The notes beneath the pieces were generated by a model that did not search any database, had not been told where the DNA came from, and saw only the letters and a list, made by a program, of their open reading frames with translations. From the NCBI GenBank assembly GCA_963752045.1, contig CAVVWN010000008.1, forward strand, positions 124,001 through 188,000: a stretch of DNA of 64,000 nt. The letters run 5' to 3'. Shown one piece after another: positions 37,023-45,958 of the stretch. The stretch is from DATKDF01 sp963752045. GTDB lineage: Bacteria > Acidobacteriota > Vicinamibacteria > Vicinamibacterales > SCN-69-37. The position numbers were made by a program, and so were the translations under genes. Every line of letters begins with the position of its first letter. The stretch's first letter is position 1.

Positions 37023-38678
37023 ATGTCAGGACGTTCGCGGTGGCGGTGGAGTGGTCTGGCGGTCGTCGCCGCGGCGGCCGCGGCGGCGACGCTCGGGGCG
37101 TCGGAGCAGCCGCAGGGCGTGCGGACACGGCCGAAGCTCGTCGTGATGCTGGTCGTCGACCAGATGCGCACCGACTACATCGAGCGCTACGGGCACGAAT
37201 GGACGGGCGGCCTGCGGCGGATTCTCTCGAGCGGCGCGTGGTACAGCCAGGCTGCGTACCCTTACTACAACACCGTCACCTGCGTCGGCCACGCGACCAT
37301 CGGGACGGGTTCCTTTCCCTCCACGCACGGGATGATTCTCAACGAGTGGTGGGACCGCGCATCGGGCGCCCGACGCGCGTGCACGGCCGACGACGAGACG
37401 ACCGCCATCGGCCTCGGCACCTCGGTTGCCGGCCGCGGGGAGAGCGCGCGCGCGCTGCGGGTGGCGACGCTTGCCGACGAGATGCGCGCGCAGCTCCCCG
37501 CCTCCCCGCGCGTGCTGAGCTTTTCGCTCAAGGCACGCTCGGCGATCGGCCTGGCTGGCCATCGCGGTGATGCCGTCATCTGGTTCGGCGGGCGTGGATT
37601 CGTCACCTCGTCTGCCTATGCCGCCGGACCCCTGCCGGGCGTCGCGGCGTTCGTCGGGCAGTATCCGATCGAATCCGATGCCGGAACGACCTGGAACCGG
37701 CTGCTCCCGGCCGACCGGTATCTGTTCGAATCGCCGGCCGTCGGCGTGAAGCCGCCCTCGGGCACGACGCGGGAGTTTCCTCATGTGCTCGCCGCCTCTG
37801 AAGGGAACGACGCCCGGACCTTCTACAGTCAGTGGCAGCGCACGCCTCTCTCGGACGCCTACCTCGCGCGGATGGCGCTTCACACGGCGCGTGCGTTCGA
37901 GGCCGGCCGGGGCAATCGCACGGACTTTCTCGCCATCAGCTTCTCGGCCCTCGACTACGTCGGCCACAACTTCGGGCCGCGAAGCCATGAAGTGCAGGAT
38001 GTGCTCCACCGGCTCGACCAGACGATCGGCAGCCTGCTCGAAGGTCTCGACCAGCTCGCAGGCGCCGGCAACTACGTCGTCGCCCTGTCGTCGGACCACG
38101 GCGTCGCGCCGATTCCCGAGTACGCGGCGAGCGTTGGCCTCGACGCCGGCCGCCGGTCGAGCGCGGCGGTCACCGAGGCCGTCGAAGCAGCCCTCGCGCC
38201 GCTCGGCCCCGGGAAGCACGTCGCAACGACGCTCTACACGGATGTGTATCTCACCGAAGGCACGTGGGAGAAGCTCCGCGAGCGGCCCGACCTCGTTCGA
38301 GCTGTCAAGGCGGCGGTCGAGGGCCTCGACGGTGTGAGTCAGGTGTTCACGCGCGATGAGATCGCGACGATGGCGTTCCCGGACGGGTCGGCGGGTGACC
38401 GGATGGCGCGCGGCTACTATCCCGGCCGGAGCGGCGACCTGCTCGTTGCGCCGCGACCGTACTGGATTGCCACATCGGACGGCACGACGCACGGCACCGG
38501 GTACGACTACGACGTCCGCGTGCCGGTTGCGCTCATGGGGCCGGGTATTGCGCCCGGCGAGTATCTGGAAGCGGTCACGCCGGCCGATCTGGCGCCGACG
38601 CTGGCGCACCTCATCGGCGTGACGCTGCCCAGTGCCCAGGGGCGTGTGCTGGCCGAAGCGCTGACCGGCGCAAAGTAG
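37023..38678 (+). CDS. Secreted alkaline phosphatase-family enzyme (PafA-like)
   Basis: 551 residues. A signal peptide (LAVVAAAAAAATLGASE) is followed by the alkaline-phosphatase fold: MLVVDQMRTDYIERY with the first Asp ligand, NTVTCVGHATIGTGSFPSTHG where the Thr is the probable nucleophile, the pair in DYVGHNFGPRS and SSDHGVAPIPEYA with Asp/His metal ligands. The plan matches PafA and related Ca2+- or Zn2+-dependent phosphomonoesterases/phosphodiesterases. It probably releases phosphate in the periplasm. RBS AAGGAG precedes the ATG. It is divergent from the holin-like gene (161-bp gap). Confidence 0.88.
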   Translation: MSGRSRWRWSGLAVVAAAAAAATLGASEQPQGVRTRPKLVVMLVVDQMRTDYIERYGHEWTGGLRRILSSGAWYSQAAYPYYNTVTCVGHATIGTGSFPSTHGMILNEWWDRASGARRACTADDETTAIGLGTSVAGRGESARALRVATLADEMRAQLPASPRVLSFSLKARSAIGLAGHRGDAVIWFGGRGFVTSSAYAAGPLPGVAAFVGQYPIESDAGTTWNRLLPADRYLFESPAVGVKPPSGTTREFPHVLAASEGNDARTFYSQWQRTPLSDAYLARMALHTARAFEAGRGNRTDFLAISFSALDYVGHNFGPRSHEVQDVLHRLDQTIGSLLEGLDQLAGAGNYVVALSSDHGVAPIPEYAASVGLDAGRRSSAAVTEAVEAALAPLGPGKHVATTLYTDVYLTEGTWEKLRERPDLVRAVKAAVEGLDGVSQVFTRDEIATMAFPDGSAGDRMARGYYPGRSGDLLVAPRPYWIATSDGTTHGTGYDYDVRVPVALMGPGIAPGEYLEAVTPADLAPTLAHLIGVTLPSAQGRVLAEALTGAK

Positions 38679-38707
38679 CTCGGGACGGCCGGGCGCCGGC
38701 CCACCGC

Positions 38708-38799
38708 GGGGCGGGCTGAAGCCCGCCCCTCCGACACCCGACGACCCATCGGCTTCGTCAACGCACGTGGCCACCGGTGGCCACCGGGGTTAGTCCGCG
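38708..38799. repeat. Composite intergenic palindromic element, copy B
   Basis: Hairpin GGGGCGGGC-TGAA-GCCCGCCCC (38708-38729) with trailing CTCC. A second block at 38756-38799 shares CGTCAACGCA and CACCGGGGTTAGTCCG with the copy at 38-70 and contains an extra CCACCGGTGG direct duplication. It lies between the PafA gene end and the beta-lactamase stop, and includes that stop codon (38790-38792). It probably serves as transcript end for one or both convergent genes. Confidence 0.6.
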
Positions 38800-39797
38800 A
38801 ACAGGAAGTAGTCGTAGACCGCACGCGCGATCTGCGCGATGACGGGCTCGACGTCAGCCGACGGCCGGCGCGATCCTTTCACGAAGATGGCAAGCGCCAC
38901 GTGCCCGGCTCCGCCGGGCAGCGTGATGATGCCGACGTCGTTCGTCGTGCCGCCGATGGTGCCGGTCTTGTGGCGCACCTCGGTGCCCGGCGGCAGCATG
39001 CCCTTGATCCGGCCCGGCCCGGTCTCGCATCGCCGCATGATGTCGAGCAGCTGCGCCGTGCTCGCTTCGCTCAGGGCCGATCGGATCCAGATCGTCCTGA
39101 GCAGATCGGTCATGCCTTCCGGCGTCGACGTGTCCCTCGGGTCCGTCTCGAACGCGGCGGCCGCTGCCCGGCGTGCCTCCGGCTCCACGCTCCGCGAGAG
39201 CTCCCGGTAGCGTTCCGGTGTCCATTCCTGTTCGGGCGGCAGGGTCACGCCTGACCAGTCCGCGATCAGGCGGATGGTCGGCCGGTCCACGCGGATGCCG
39301 GTGATGCCAAGCTCTCCCAGCCGGGTGTTGACGGCTGCCGGCCCGCCGGCCGCCTCGAGGACGAGGTCGGTGGCGCTGTTGTCGCTGATGAGCAGCATCA
39401 GCTCCACGAGGTTCAGGAGCGAGAGCGACACGCCCGGGTCGTTGAGCAGGTGGCTGATCTCGCCACTGCCGGGGTGAAGGTCGGCGGGCGCGAGCGTCAC
39501 CATGTCGTCGAGCCGCACCTCGCCCTCGTCGACGCGATGGAAGAGCTGCACGGCCACCGGAACCTTGAAGGTGCTCGCCATCGGGAAGGGCTCGTTGCCG
39601 TTGATCGAAAAGGCGGACTGCGTCTCGAGGTTGACGGCCGACACGCCCACACGGCCGCCGGCCGCCTGTGACAGGCGCTCCACTTCATCGACCAGCCGGA
39701 CGAGGCGCGTGCCCGGCGCTTGAGCGGCCACGAGCGCTCCGGCAAGGATGGCGATCGCGGTGACGGACATCGGCAGGCGGGTACAGCGGCGCGTCAT
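38790..39797 (-). CDS. Class A beta-lactamase-like serine hydrolase lacking Glu166
   Basis: 335 residues with signal peptide (MSVTAIAILAGALVAA). Class A/penicillin-binding fold motifs are present: S-T-F-K (catalytic Ser70 and Lys73), S-D-N (Ser130 loop), R-V-D-R with Arg164, and K-T-G in VRHKTGTIGGTTND. By counting from SDN (130), position 166 is Thr and 170 is Ile, where class A enzymes have Glu and Asn. The omega loop carries about 35 extra residues before DPRDTSTP. It could be a divergent beta-lactamase with another deacylation base, or a peptidoglycan-binding or regulatory serine hydrolase. The start at ATG 39795-39797 has AGGAG upstream. It lies in one run with the DinB and upp genes. 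Confidence 0.82.
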   Translation of the reverse strand: MTRRCTRLPMSVTAIAILAGALVAAQAPGTRLVRLVDEVERLSQAAGGRVGVSAVNLETQSAFSINGNEPFPMASTFKVPVAVQLFHRVDEGEVRLDDMVTLAPADLHPGSGEISHLLNDPGVSLSLLNLVELMLLISDNSATDLVLEAAGGPAAVNTRLGELGITGIRVDRPTIRLIADWSGVTLPPEQEWTPERYRELSRSVEPEARRAAAAAFETDPRDTSTPEGMTDLLRTIWIRSALSEASTAQLLDIMRRCETGPGRIKGMLPPGTEVRHKTGTIGGTTNDVGIITLPGGAGHVALAIFVKGSRRPSADVEPVIAQIARAVYDYFLFAD

Positions 39798-39810
39798 GGG
39801 TGGCTCCTGG

Positions 39811-40383
39811 TCACGGTCCGGGCTCCGGCCACAGCTCTTCGGCATGGACGATGTGCCGAAGCTGGTGGCGCGGAATGATGACGAACGTGGAGTAGAGGTT
39901 GTAGCGGACGCGTTCGGCAAACGGCGACGCCAGGCGCACCCTGTCGATCGGCAGCCCGTCGGCCGACCGCACAAACAGCAGCAGCTCGCGTTGCAGGCGG
40001 TCGAAGTCCGCGACGATCTTCTCGAAGGGCTCGAGGCTCCCGGGCACGAAGGCTGGCGGTGTCTTGACGCTGCCGAGCCGGAACCGGCCGATCCGCTTCT
40101 GCGGACCCACGAGCATCGAGAGCAGCCAGCCGGCCAGGTCGCGGCGGTATTTCCGCGAAACCGGGCCGCCGAGCCGCCGTGCCTCCTCGAGCGCAGTCCG
40201 GATGCGGGGAGCAAAGGCCTCGGAGGTGATGTTCAGGTGCGCGACGCCTTCGGCCACCGACCAGCGTTCCGGGTCGCGCCGCTCGGCGGCCCGCTCGGGC
40301 CCCAGCCGGTCCGCCAGCCGATGCAGCCGCAACTCGGCCTCTTCGAGCGCAGCGATGACGCGAACGAGCTGATCATTCACCAT
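39811..40383 (-). CDS. DinB-like four-helix protein
   Basis: 190 residues of a DinB/YfiT-type four-helix bundle. Likely metal ligands are His in WSVAEGVAHLNI and the two His of IPRHQLRHIVHAEELW near the C-terminus. Related proteins include thiol-dependent transferases; the activity here is unknown. The ATG at 40381-40383 lies in the first unit of a 25-bp tandem repeat, whose GGGG precedes the start. It is placed 13 nt upstream of the beta-lactamase-like gene and is probably co-transcribed with it. Confidence 0.78.
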   Translation of the reverse strand: MVNDQLVRVIAALEEAELRLHRLADRLGPERAAERRDPERWSVAEGVAHLNITSEAFAPRIRTALEEARRLGGPVSRKYRRDLAGWLLSMLVGPQKRIGRFRLGSVKTPPAFVPGSLEPFEKIVADFDRLQRELLLFVRSADGLPIDRVRLASPFAERVRYNLYSTFVIIPRHQLRHIVHAEELWPEPGP

Positions 40384-40495
40384 GCACCCCAAGCGCCCTT
40401 CACTCCATGCACCCCAAGCGCTTTTCACTCCATGCACCCCAAGCGCCCTTCACTCCAAGCACCCCAAGCGCCTTTCACTCCAAGCCGTCCGCCCT
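40381..40495 (-). repeat. 25-bp tandem repeat (minisatellite), four units plus a degenerate one
   Basis: Units at 40381-40405, 40406-40430, 40431-40455 and 40456-40480 (first unit CATGCACCCCAAGCGCCCTT followed by CACTC) differ at 1-3 positions; a degraded fifth unit runs to about 40495. There are no spacers, so it is not a CRISPR. On the minus strand each of the first three units carries GGGG, then ATG, and in the inner copies a minimal ATG-GAG-TGA frame; the last ATG starts the DinB-like gene. The array fills the gap between upp and that gene. Confidence 0.85.
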
Positions 40496-41113
40496 TCACA
40501 CCCCAAACACCCTGTCTCCCGCATCCCCGAGCCCCGGCGTGATGAACCCGTGCCTGTTGAGCCGCGGGTCGAGGGCGGCTGTGAAGATGCGGGTGCCCGG
40601 ATGGGCCTCGAGCACGCGGTCGACGCCGGGCGGCGCGGACACGATCGTGGCGACGCGCACTTTCTTGGCGTGACGTGAGCGAAGCAGCGCGATTGCCGTG
40701 CTCGCGCTGCCGCCGGTCGCGAGCATCGGATCGAGCAGGATCACGTCGGTGCCGGACAGATCGTCCGGGATCTTGGTGAGGTAGGTGTGCGTCGCCAGCG
40801 TGATCTCATCGCGTTTGAGGCCGATCACGGCCACGGTGGCACCTTGCAGCACCGCCTGGAAGCCGGGCAGCATGCCGAGCCCCGCACGCAGGACGGGCAC
40901 GAGCACGACCGGGCGCTTGAGCGTCCATCCGCGCGACGAGGCGAGCGGCGTCTGGACGCGCCGGGGCTTCACGGGCAGGTCCCGCGTGACTTCGTAGGCC
41001 ATGAGCAGGCTTACTTCGTGCACGACTGCGCGGAACTCGTGGGTGGATGTGCGCCGATCGCGAAGGCGGGTGACGGCGGCACGAATCAGCGGGTGGTCGA
41101 GGACGGTCAGCAT
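40496..41113 (-). CDS. upp: Uracil phosphoribosyltransferase
   Basis: Uracil + PRPP to UMP (pyrimidine salvage), cytoplasmic. 205 residues, the usual length. It begins MLTVLDHPLIRAAVTRLRDRRTSTHEFR; contains VLVPVLRAGLGMLPGF and the PRPP-binding loop VILLDPMLATGGSASTAI; and ends with the uracil-binding GFITPGLGDAGDRVFGV. It is divergent from the lipase gene (88-bp gap). Downstream lies a 25-bp tandem repeat. Confidence 0.95.
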   Translation of the reverse strand: MLTVLDHPLIRAAVTRLRDRRTSTHEFRAVVHEVSLLMAYEVTRDLPVKPRRVQTPLASSRGWTLKRPVVLVPVLRAGLGMLPGFQAVLQGATVAVIGLKRDEITLATHTYLTKIPDDLSGTDVILLDPMLATGGSASTAIALLRSRHAKKVRVATIVSAPPGVDRVLEAHPGTRIFTAALDPRLNRHGFITPGLGDAGDRVFGV

Positions 41114-41201
41114 CTGCTCATCCTATCTCCGGCCCATACCATGCGACCGTGCCGAGAGGATATGCACTCGGCCGCCTGCCGTCCAGACGTAGGATGAAGT
41201 C

Positions 41202-41837
41202 ATGGACGTGGTCGTCCTGCTCCACGGGCTCTGGCGTTCGAAGTGGTCGATGGCATGGCCGCTCTACCAGGTTCGCCGGGCCGGCTTCGAGGCCGTGGCC
41301 ATCACCTACCCGTCGCGGTCGCAGCCGATCGAAGGGCTCTCGCGCCATGTCGCCGAGCGTCTGCCAGCGCTGGCCGACGGGCGCGTCCACTTCGTCACCC
41401 ACTCGCTCGGTGGGCTCGTGGTGCGGCATCTGGCTCGCACGAGCCCCCACGTGCGCGTCGGCCGCGTCGTGATGATCGGCCCGCCCAATCAGGGCAGTCG
41501 ACTGGCTCGCCGGCTGGCCCGGAGCCGCACGATGCGGCGGCTGGCCGGCCCGGTCGGCCCGCTCCTGGCCGCCCCGCCCGACGAGATCGCCAGAAGACTG
41601 GGCCCCGTCGACTTCGAGCTGGGCGTCATCGCGGGTGACGTGCGGCGCAGCGTGCTCTCCGGATGGCTCGAGGGTCCGAGCGATGGCCGGCTGCTGATTC
41701 CCGAAACGCAGACCGAGGGCATGACGGACTTCGTCGCGGTCCGCCGCGGCCATGCGCTGCTCATGAACGACCCGCGGACGATCGAAGAGACCATTCACTT
41801 TCTGCGCCACGGCAGGTTTCGCCGGCCCGACAGGTAA
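41202..41837 (+). CDS. Alpha/beta hydrolase, probable lipase/esterase
   Basis: 211 residues of an alpha/beta hydrolase without a signal peptide. It starts VVVLLHGLWRSKWSM (oxyanion region), has the nucleophile elbow HFVTHSLGGLVVRH (Ser in THSLGG) and a final His in VRRGHALLMND; an Asp is expected near PSDGRLL. The sequence resembles small lipases of the PGAP1-like/triacylglycerol-lipase type. Substrate unknown. Confidence 0.82.
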   Translation: MDVVVLLHGLWRSKWSMAWPLYQVRRAGFEAVAITYPSRSQPIEGLSRHVAERLPALADGRVHFVTHSLGGLVVRHLARTSPHVRVGRVVMIGPPNQGSRLARRLARSRTMRRLAGPVGPLLAAPPDEIARRLGPVDFELGVIAGDVRRSVLSGWLEGPSDGRLLIPETQTEGMTDFVAVRRGHALLMNDPRTIEETIHFLRHGRFRRPDR

Positions 41838-41903
41838 CGGCTTTAACCGGGGCCGTGGTGCGCTAAGATCGCGCTGATTTCGTCCGGAAGGAGAAGGAGT
41901 CCC

Positions 41904-44900
41904 ATGCGCCGCTTCACAGTCCCACTGCTGTTGCTCCTGTCGATTGCCGCGTTGGCGCAGGTCAGGGCCCAGACGGGCCAGTCGGCGCCGGCTCCGGCCG
42001 TCGACCCGGCCCTCTTCGACGGCCTCAAGTTCCGGCTCGTCGGCCCGTCGCGCGGTGGGCGGGTCACCACGGTCACCGGCGTGCCGTCACAGCCTGCCAC
42101 GTTCTACATGGGCGTGGCCAGTGGCGGCGTGTTCCGCACGACCGACAGCGGGCGCACCTGGTTGCCCATCACCGACGGGAAGGTACCGGTCGGCTCGACG
42201 GGCTCGATTGCCGTCGCCGACTCGAACCCGAACGTCATCTACCTCGGGACCGGATCGGACGGCGTGCGCAGCAACGTGTCCACCGGACGGGGCGTCTACA
42301 AGACGACCGATGGCGGCGAGACCTGGACGTTTGCCGGCCTCTACGACGCCGGGCAGATTGGCGCGGTCCGGATTCACCCGACCAACCCCGACGTGGTCTG
42401 GGTGGCCGCGATCGGCGACATCTTCAAGCGCAACGACGAGCGCGGCGTGTTCAAGACGACCGACGGCGGCCGCACGTGGCGGAAGGTGCTGTACCTGTCC
42501 GATCAGATCGGGGCGATGGACGTCGAGCTGCAGCCGGGGAACCCCGACGTGGTCTACGCCTGGATGTCGCGGCTCGAGCGCAAGCCCTGGACGATCATCA
42601 GCGGCGGGCGCGAGGGCGGCTTCTACAAGAGCACCGACGGCGGCGAGACCTTCGCGAAGATCTCCGGCGGCCTGCCCTCGGGGCTCATCGGCAAGGGCAA
42701 TCTCGCGGTGACGGCGGCCAACGCGCAGCGCATCTACGCGCTCGTCGAGGCCGAACCGGGCGGCGGCATGTACCGGTCGGACGACGCCGGCGCGACGTGA
42801 GGCGCTGCCGATCACCAGGCCGCGATGATTCAGCGGCCGTTCTACTACACGACGCTCGGCGCCGATCCCACCAACGCCGACGTCGTCTACGCCGGGGCCG
42901 AGGGCTTCTGGCAATCGGTCGATGGCGGCCAGACGTTCCAGTCGCTCCGCACGCCCCACGGCGACAACCACGACATCTGGGTCAGCCCGAATGACGGCAA
43001 CATCATGATCCAGTCGAACGACGGCGGCGCGAACGTCTCGACCGACGGCGGCCGCACGTGGTCGACCCAGTCGAACCAGCCGACCAACGAGATCTACGGT
43101 GTGTGGGTCGACGACCAGTTCCCCTACAAGATGTACGGCGCCCAGCAGGACAGCTCGACGATCATCATCGACAGCCGGGCCGACCCGTTCGACCTGGAGG
43201 ACTGGCGCGGCGGGCCCGGCTGTGAGACGGGTCCGATCATTCCGCATCCGCTCGATGCGAACATCGTCTACGGGTCGTGCAAGGGCCAGTACAGCTGGAT
43301 GAACCTCGAGACGGGGCAGGAGAAGAACTACTGGGTCGGGGGGCAGTCGCTCTACGGCAACGCCGGCGGGGATCTCATCTACCGCATGCAGCGCGTGTCG
43401 CCGATGGCGCTCTCGCCGCACGACCCGAACGTCCTGTACTACGGGTCGCAGTACGTGCACCGCACGCGCGACAAGGGCGTCACGTGGGAGAGGATTTCAC
43501 CGGACCTCACCTGGTTCCCCGACTGCTGCCAGGGCGCGAGCGGCGAGCCCATCACGCGCGACGTGACGGGCGAGGAGTTCTACAGCACGCTGTACGCCAT
43601 CACCGAATCGCCGCTCGAAGCCGGCGTCATCTGGACGGGCGCCAACGACGGGCCGTTCCACGTGACGCGCGACAACGGCCGGACGTGGACGAACGTGACG
43701 CCGAAGGATCTCGCCGAGGGCGGCCGCGTGCAGTGGATCGAGGCGTCGCCCCACCGGCGCGGCTCGGCCTACTTCGCCACCTACCGGTACCTGCTGGGCG
43801 ACTACAAGCCGTACATCTACCGCACCGACGACTACGGGCAGACGTGGACCCTGCTGACGCCGGGCACGAACGGGATTCCGGCCGACTGGCCCACGCGCGT
43901 GGTCCGCGAGGACCCGGACCGTGAAGGCCTGCTCTATGCCGGGACGGAGTTCGGGATGTTCATTTCGTTCGACAACGGCGCGCGCTGGCAGCCGTTCCGC
44001 CTGAACATGCCGCACGTGCCGATCACCGACATCAAGGTGTACCGGAAGGACCTCGTCGTGTCGACGCAGGGCCGCGCGATGTGGGTGCTCGACAACATCA
44101 GCATGCTGCACCAGGTGGGCCCCGAGACCCCGGCCGCGAGCGCGCGCGTGTACAAGCCGCGCGACGGCTATCGCACGCGTGTCAGCCCGGCGACGCTCTC
44201 GCCGATGGTGGAGTACTTCCTGCCTGCGGTGCCGGCCGGGCCGGTGACCATCGAGATCCTCGATGCCGACGGCCAGGCCGTGAACCGCTACAGCAGCGAC
44301 GCGCCGGCGGGCGGCGGCCGGGGCGGCCGCGGCGGTCGTGGCGGCAGGGGAGGCGGCCGCGGCGCGGCTCCCGACATCGATCCGGACATGATGGAAGGCC
44401 GGATGCCGGGCGTCGAACCGGTGGTCCTCGCGCGGGTCGGCAAGGCCAGGGGGCTCAACCGGTTCGTGTGGGACGTGCGCCACGCGAACGGGCTGCAGCC
44501 GGCGCCGGGCGCCTACCAGGCTCGCGTGACGATTGACGGGCAGGCCTACACGCAGCCCTTCAACCTGCTGATCGACCCACGCCTGGCCCGCGAAGGGCTG
44601 ACGGCGGCCGACCTCCAGGAGCAGTTCGACTTCAACGTCCGCATGCAGGCGATGGTCGAAAGCGTGGGGCAACTGACCACCGAGGCGCAACGGGCGCTGC
44701 AGCAGGCGCAGACGGCTGGTGATGCGGCCAAGGCTGCCGCGCTCGAGGCCGTCGTCGGCAAGCTCCTCGATCAGCCGGTCCGCTACGGCAAGCCCGGGCT
44801 GCGCACGCACGTGAATTACCTCTCGCGGATGGTCACGGGCGTCGATCAGAAAGTCGGGCGCGACGCGCTCGAGCGCGCCGACGTCCTCCAGAAGGAACTG

Positions 44901-44936
44901 GACGCGGTTCGCGCCGAATTCACCCGGCTGCGGTAG
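41904..44936 (+). CDS. Secreted sortilin/BNR-repeat propeller protein with an internal TGA
   Basis: About 1010 codons: signal peptide (MRRFTVPLLLLLSIAALAQV), then many BNR/VPS10-type repeats of the form TTDGGRTW or STDGGETF (residues 50-700). A Gly/Arg-rich linker (about 800-825) and a C-terminal region of helices (EGLTAADLQEQFDFNVRMQ) follow. Families of this shape are called WD40/YVTN/BNR-like or glycosyl hydrolase-like; the function is unknown. Codon 299 is TGA (42798-42800), in the place where Trp is normal (DAGATW), and the frame stays open on both sides (41904-42800 and 42825-44936). It is therefore either a nonsense mutation or a sequence error. Confidence 0.85.
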
Positions 44937-45027
44937 AAGGGGACGGGTCTCGATCTGTGGAGAACTCCGGGGACATCACTGCCTCCTCGTCTCCGGAGTC
45001 TTCCACAGATCGAGACCCGTCCCCCTT
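44937..45027. repeat. Long inverted repeat (hairpin) overlapping the ABC ATPase start
   Basis: Arms 44937-44970 and 44993-45027 match over 34-35 bp except for a GA/AG swap and one extra G (core GGGACGGGTCTCGATCTGTG), with a 22-nt loop. It begins directly after the sortilin-like stop and covers the first 23 codons of the ABC ATPase. Its look is that of REP/RAYT-type palindromes in GC-rich bacteria; that origin is inferred. Confidence 0.7.
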
Positions 45028-45958
45028 TGCGCTTCGCGCTTCTGGTCTCGTCAAGCGCTACGGTGATCTCGTTGCCGTCGACGGCATCGATCTCGCCGTC
45101 AGGCGAGGCACCTGCATGGGCCTGCTCGGTCCGAACGGCGCCGGCAAGACCACGACGATCGAAATGCTCGAGGGGCTCAAGAAGCCCGACGCGGGGGCGA
45201 TCGAGATTCTCGGCCTCGACTGGGCATCGGGCGGCGATCGGATCCGCGAGCGCATCGGCGTCCAGCTTCAGGAGACCAAGCTCGAAGACAAGATGACCGT
45301 GCTCGAGGCGGTCACGCTCTTCGCGGCCTTCTATCGGCGTCGCCGCCCGCCCGACGAGGTGCTGGCGGAGGTGGGGCTCGAGGAGAAGCGGCACGCGCGG
45401 TACGAGAACCTCTCCGGCGGCCAGAAGCAACGGCTCGCGCTCGCGTGCGCGCTCGTCAACCGGCCCGATCTGCTCTTTCTCGACGAGCCCACGACCGGGC
45501 TCGACCCGCAGGCGCGTCGCCGCGTCTGGGAGATCGTCGAAGGCTTCGTCTCGGCCGGCGGGACGGTCGTGCTCACGACCCACTACATGGAGGAGGCCGA
45601 GCGGCTCTCCGACGAAGTGGTCATCGTCGATCGGGGCCGTATCATCGAGGCCGGTTCGCCGCGTGACGTCGTGGCCAGGCTCGGCGCCGAGGCAGTCGTC
45701 GAGCTGCACGTGGGCGACGACCCGGCGGCCGTGGCGGCCTTCGGCGACGACGAGCTTCGGGCGCTTCCCGGCGTGCGGGCCGTGCGTCGAGAGCCGGGTG
45801 TCATCGTGCTGTCGACGACCGAGGTTCAGGCGAGCGTCGGCGCGCTGCTCGCACGGCTCTCCGCCGACGGCATCGCGCTCGAGGACCTGCGCACGCACCG
45901 GCCGACGCTCGAAGACGTGTTCGTGTCGCTCACGGGAAAGCACCTGCGCGATGGCTAG
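44957..45958 (+). CDS. ABC-2-type exporter ATPase subunit
   Basis: 333 residues. The ABC domain (about 24-235) has Walker A GPNGAGKTTT (58-67), the signature LSGGQKQRLAL, Walker B DLLFLDEPTTGLD and the switch His in TTHYMEEAERL. A C-terminal dimerisation-type extension (240-333) follows, as in DrrA/CcmA-type exporters. The only in-frame start upstream of the fold is GTG 44957, inside the long inverted repeat, and it lacks a Shine-Dalgarno sequence. Residues 1-23 (Ser/Asp-rich) are therefore element-derived or the true start is different. The stop overlaps the permease start by 8 nt. Confidence 0.88.
   Translation: MENSGDITASSSPESSTDRDPSPFALRASGLVKRYGDLVAVDGIDLAVRRGTCMGLLGPNGAGKTTTIEMLEGLKKPDAGAIEILGLDWASGGDRIRERIGVQLQETKLEDKMTVLEAVTLFAAFYRRRRPPDEVLAEVGLEEKRHARYENLSGGQKQRLALACALVNRPDLLFLDEPTTGLDPQARRRVWEIVEGFVSAGGTVVLTTHYMEEAERLSDEVVIVDRGRIIEAGSPRDVVARLGAEAVVELHVGDDPAAVAAFGDDELRALPGVRAVRREPGVIVLSTTEVQASVGALLARLSADGIALEDLRTHRPTLEDVFVSLTGKHLRDG

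Noticed and set aside
40381..40495. Possible CRISPR array
   Set aside because: The 25-bp units are directly adjacent without spacers and no cas gene is present.
42798..42800. Selenocysteine or general TGA recoding in the sortilin-like gene
   Set aside because: Homologous repeats have Trp here, no recoding hairpin is apparent, and other genes in the window end with TGA.
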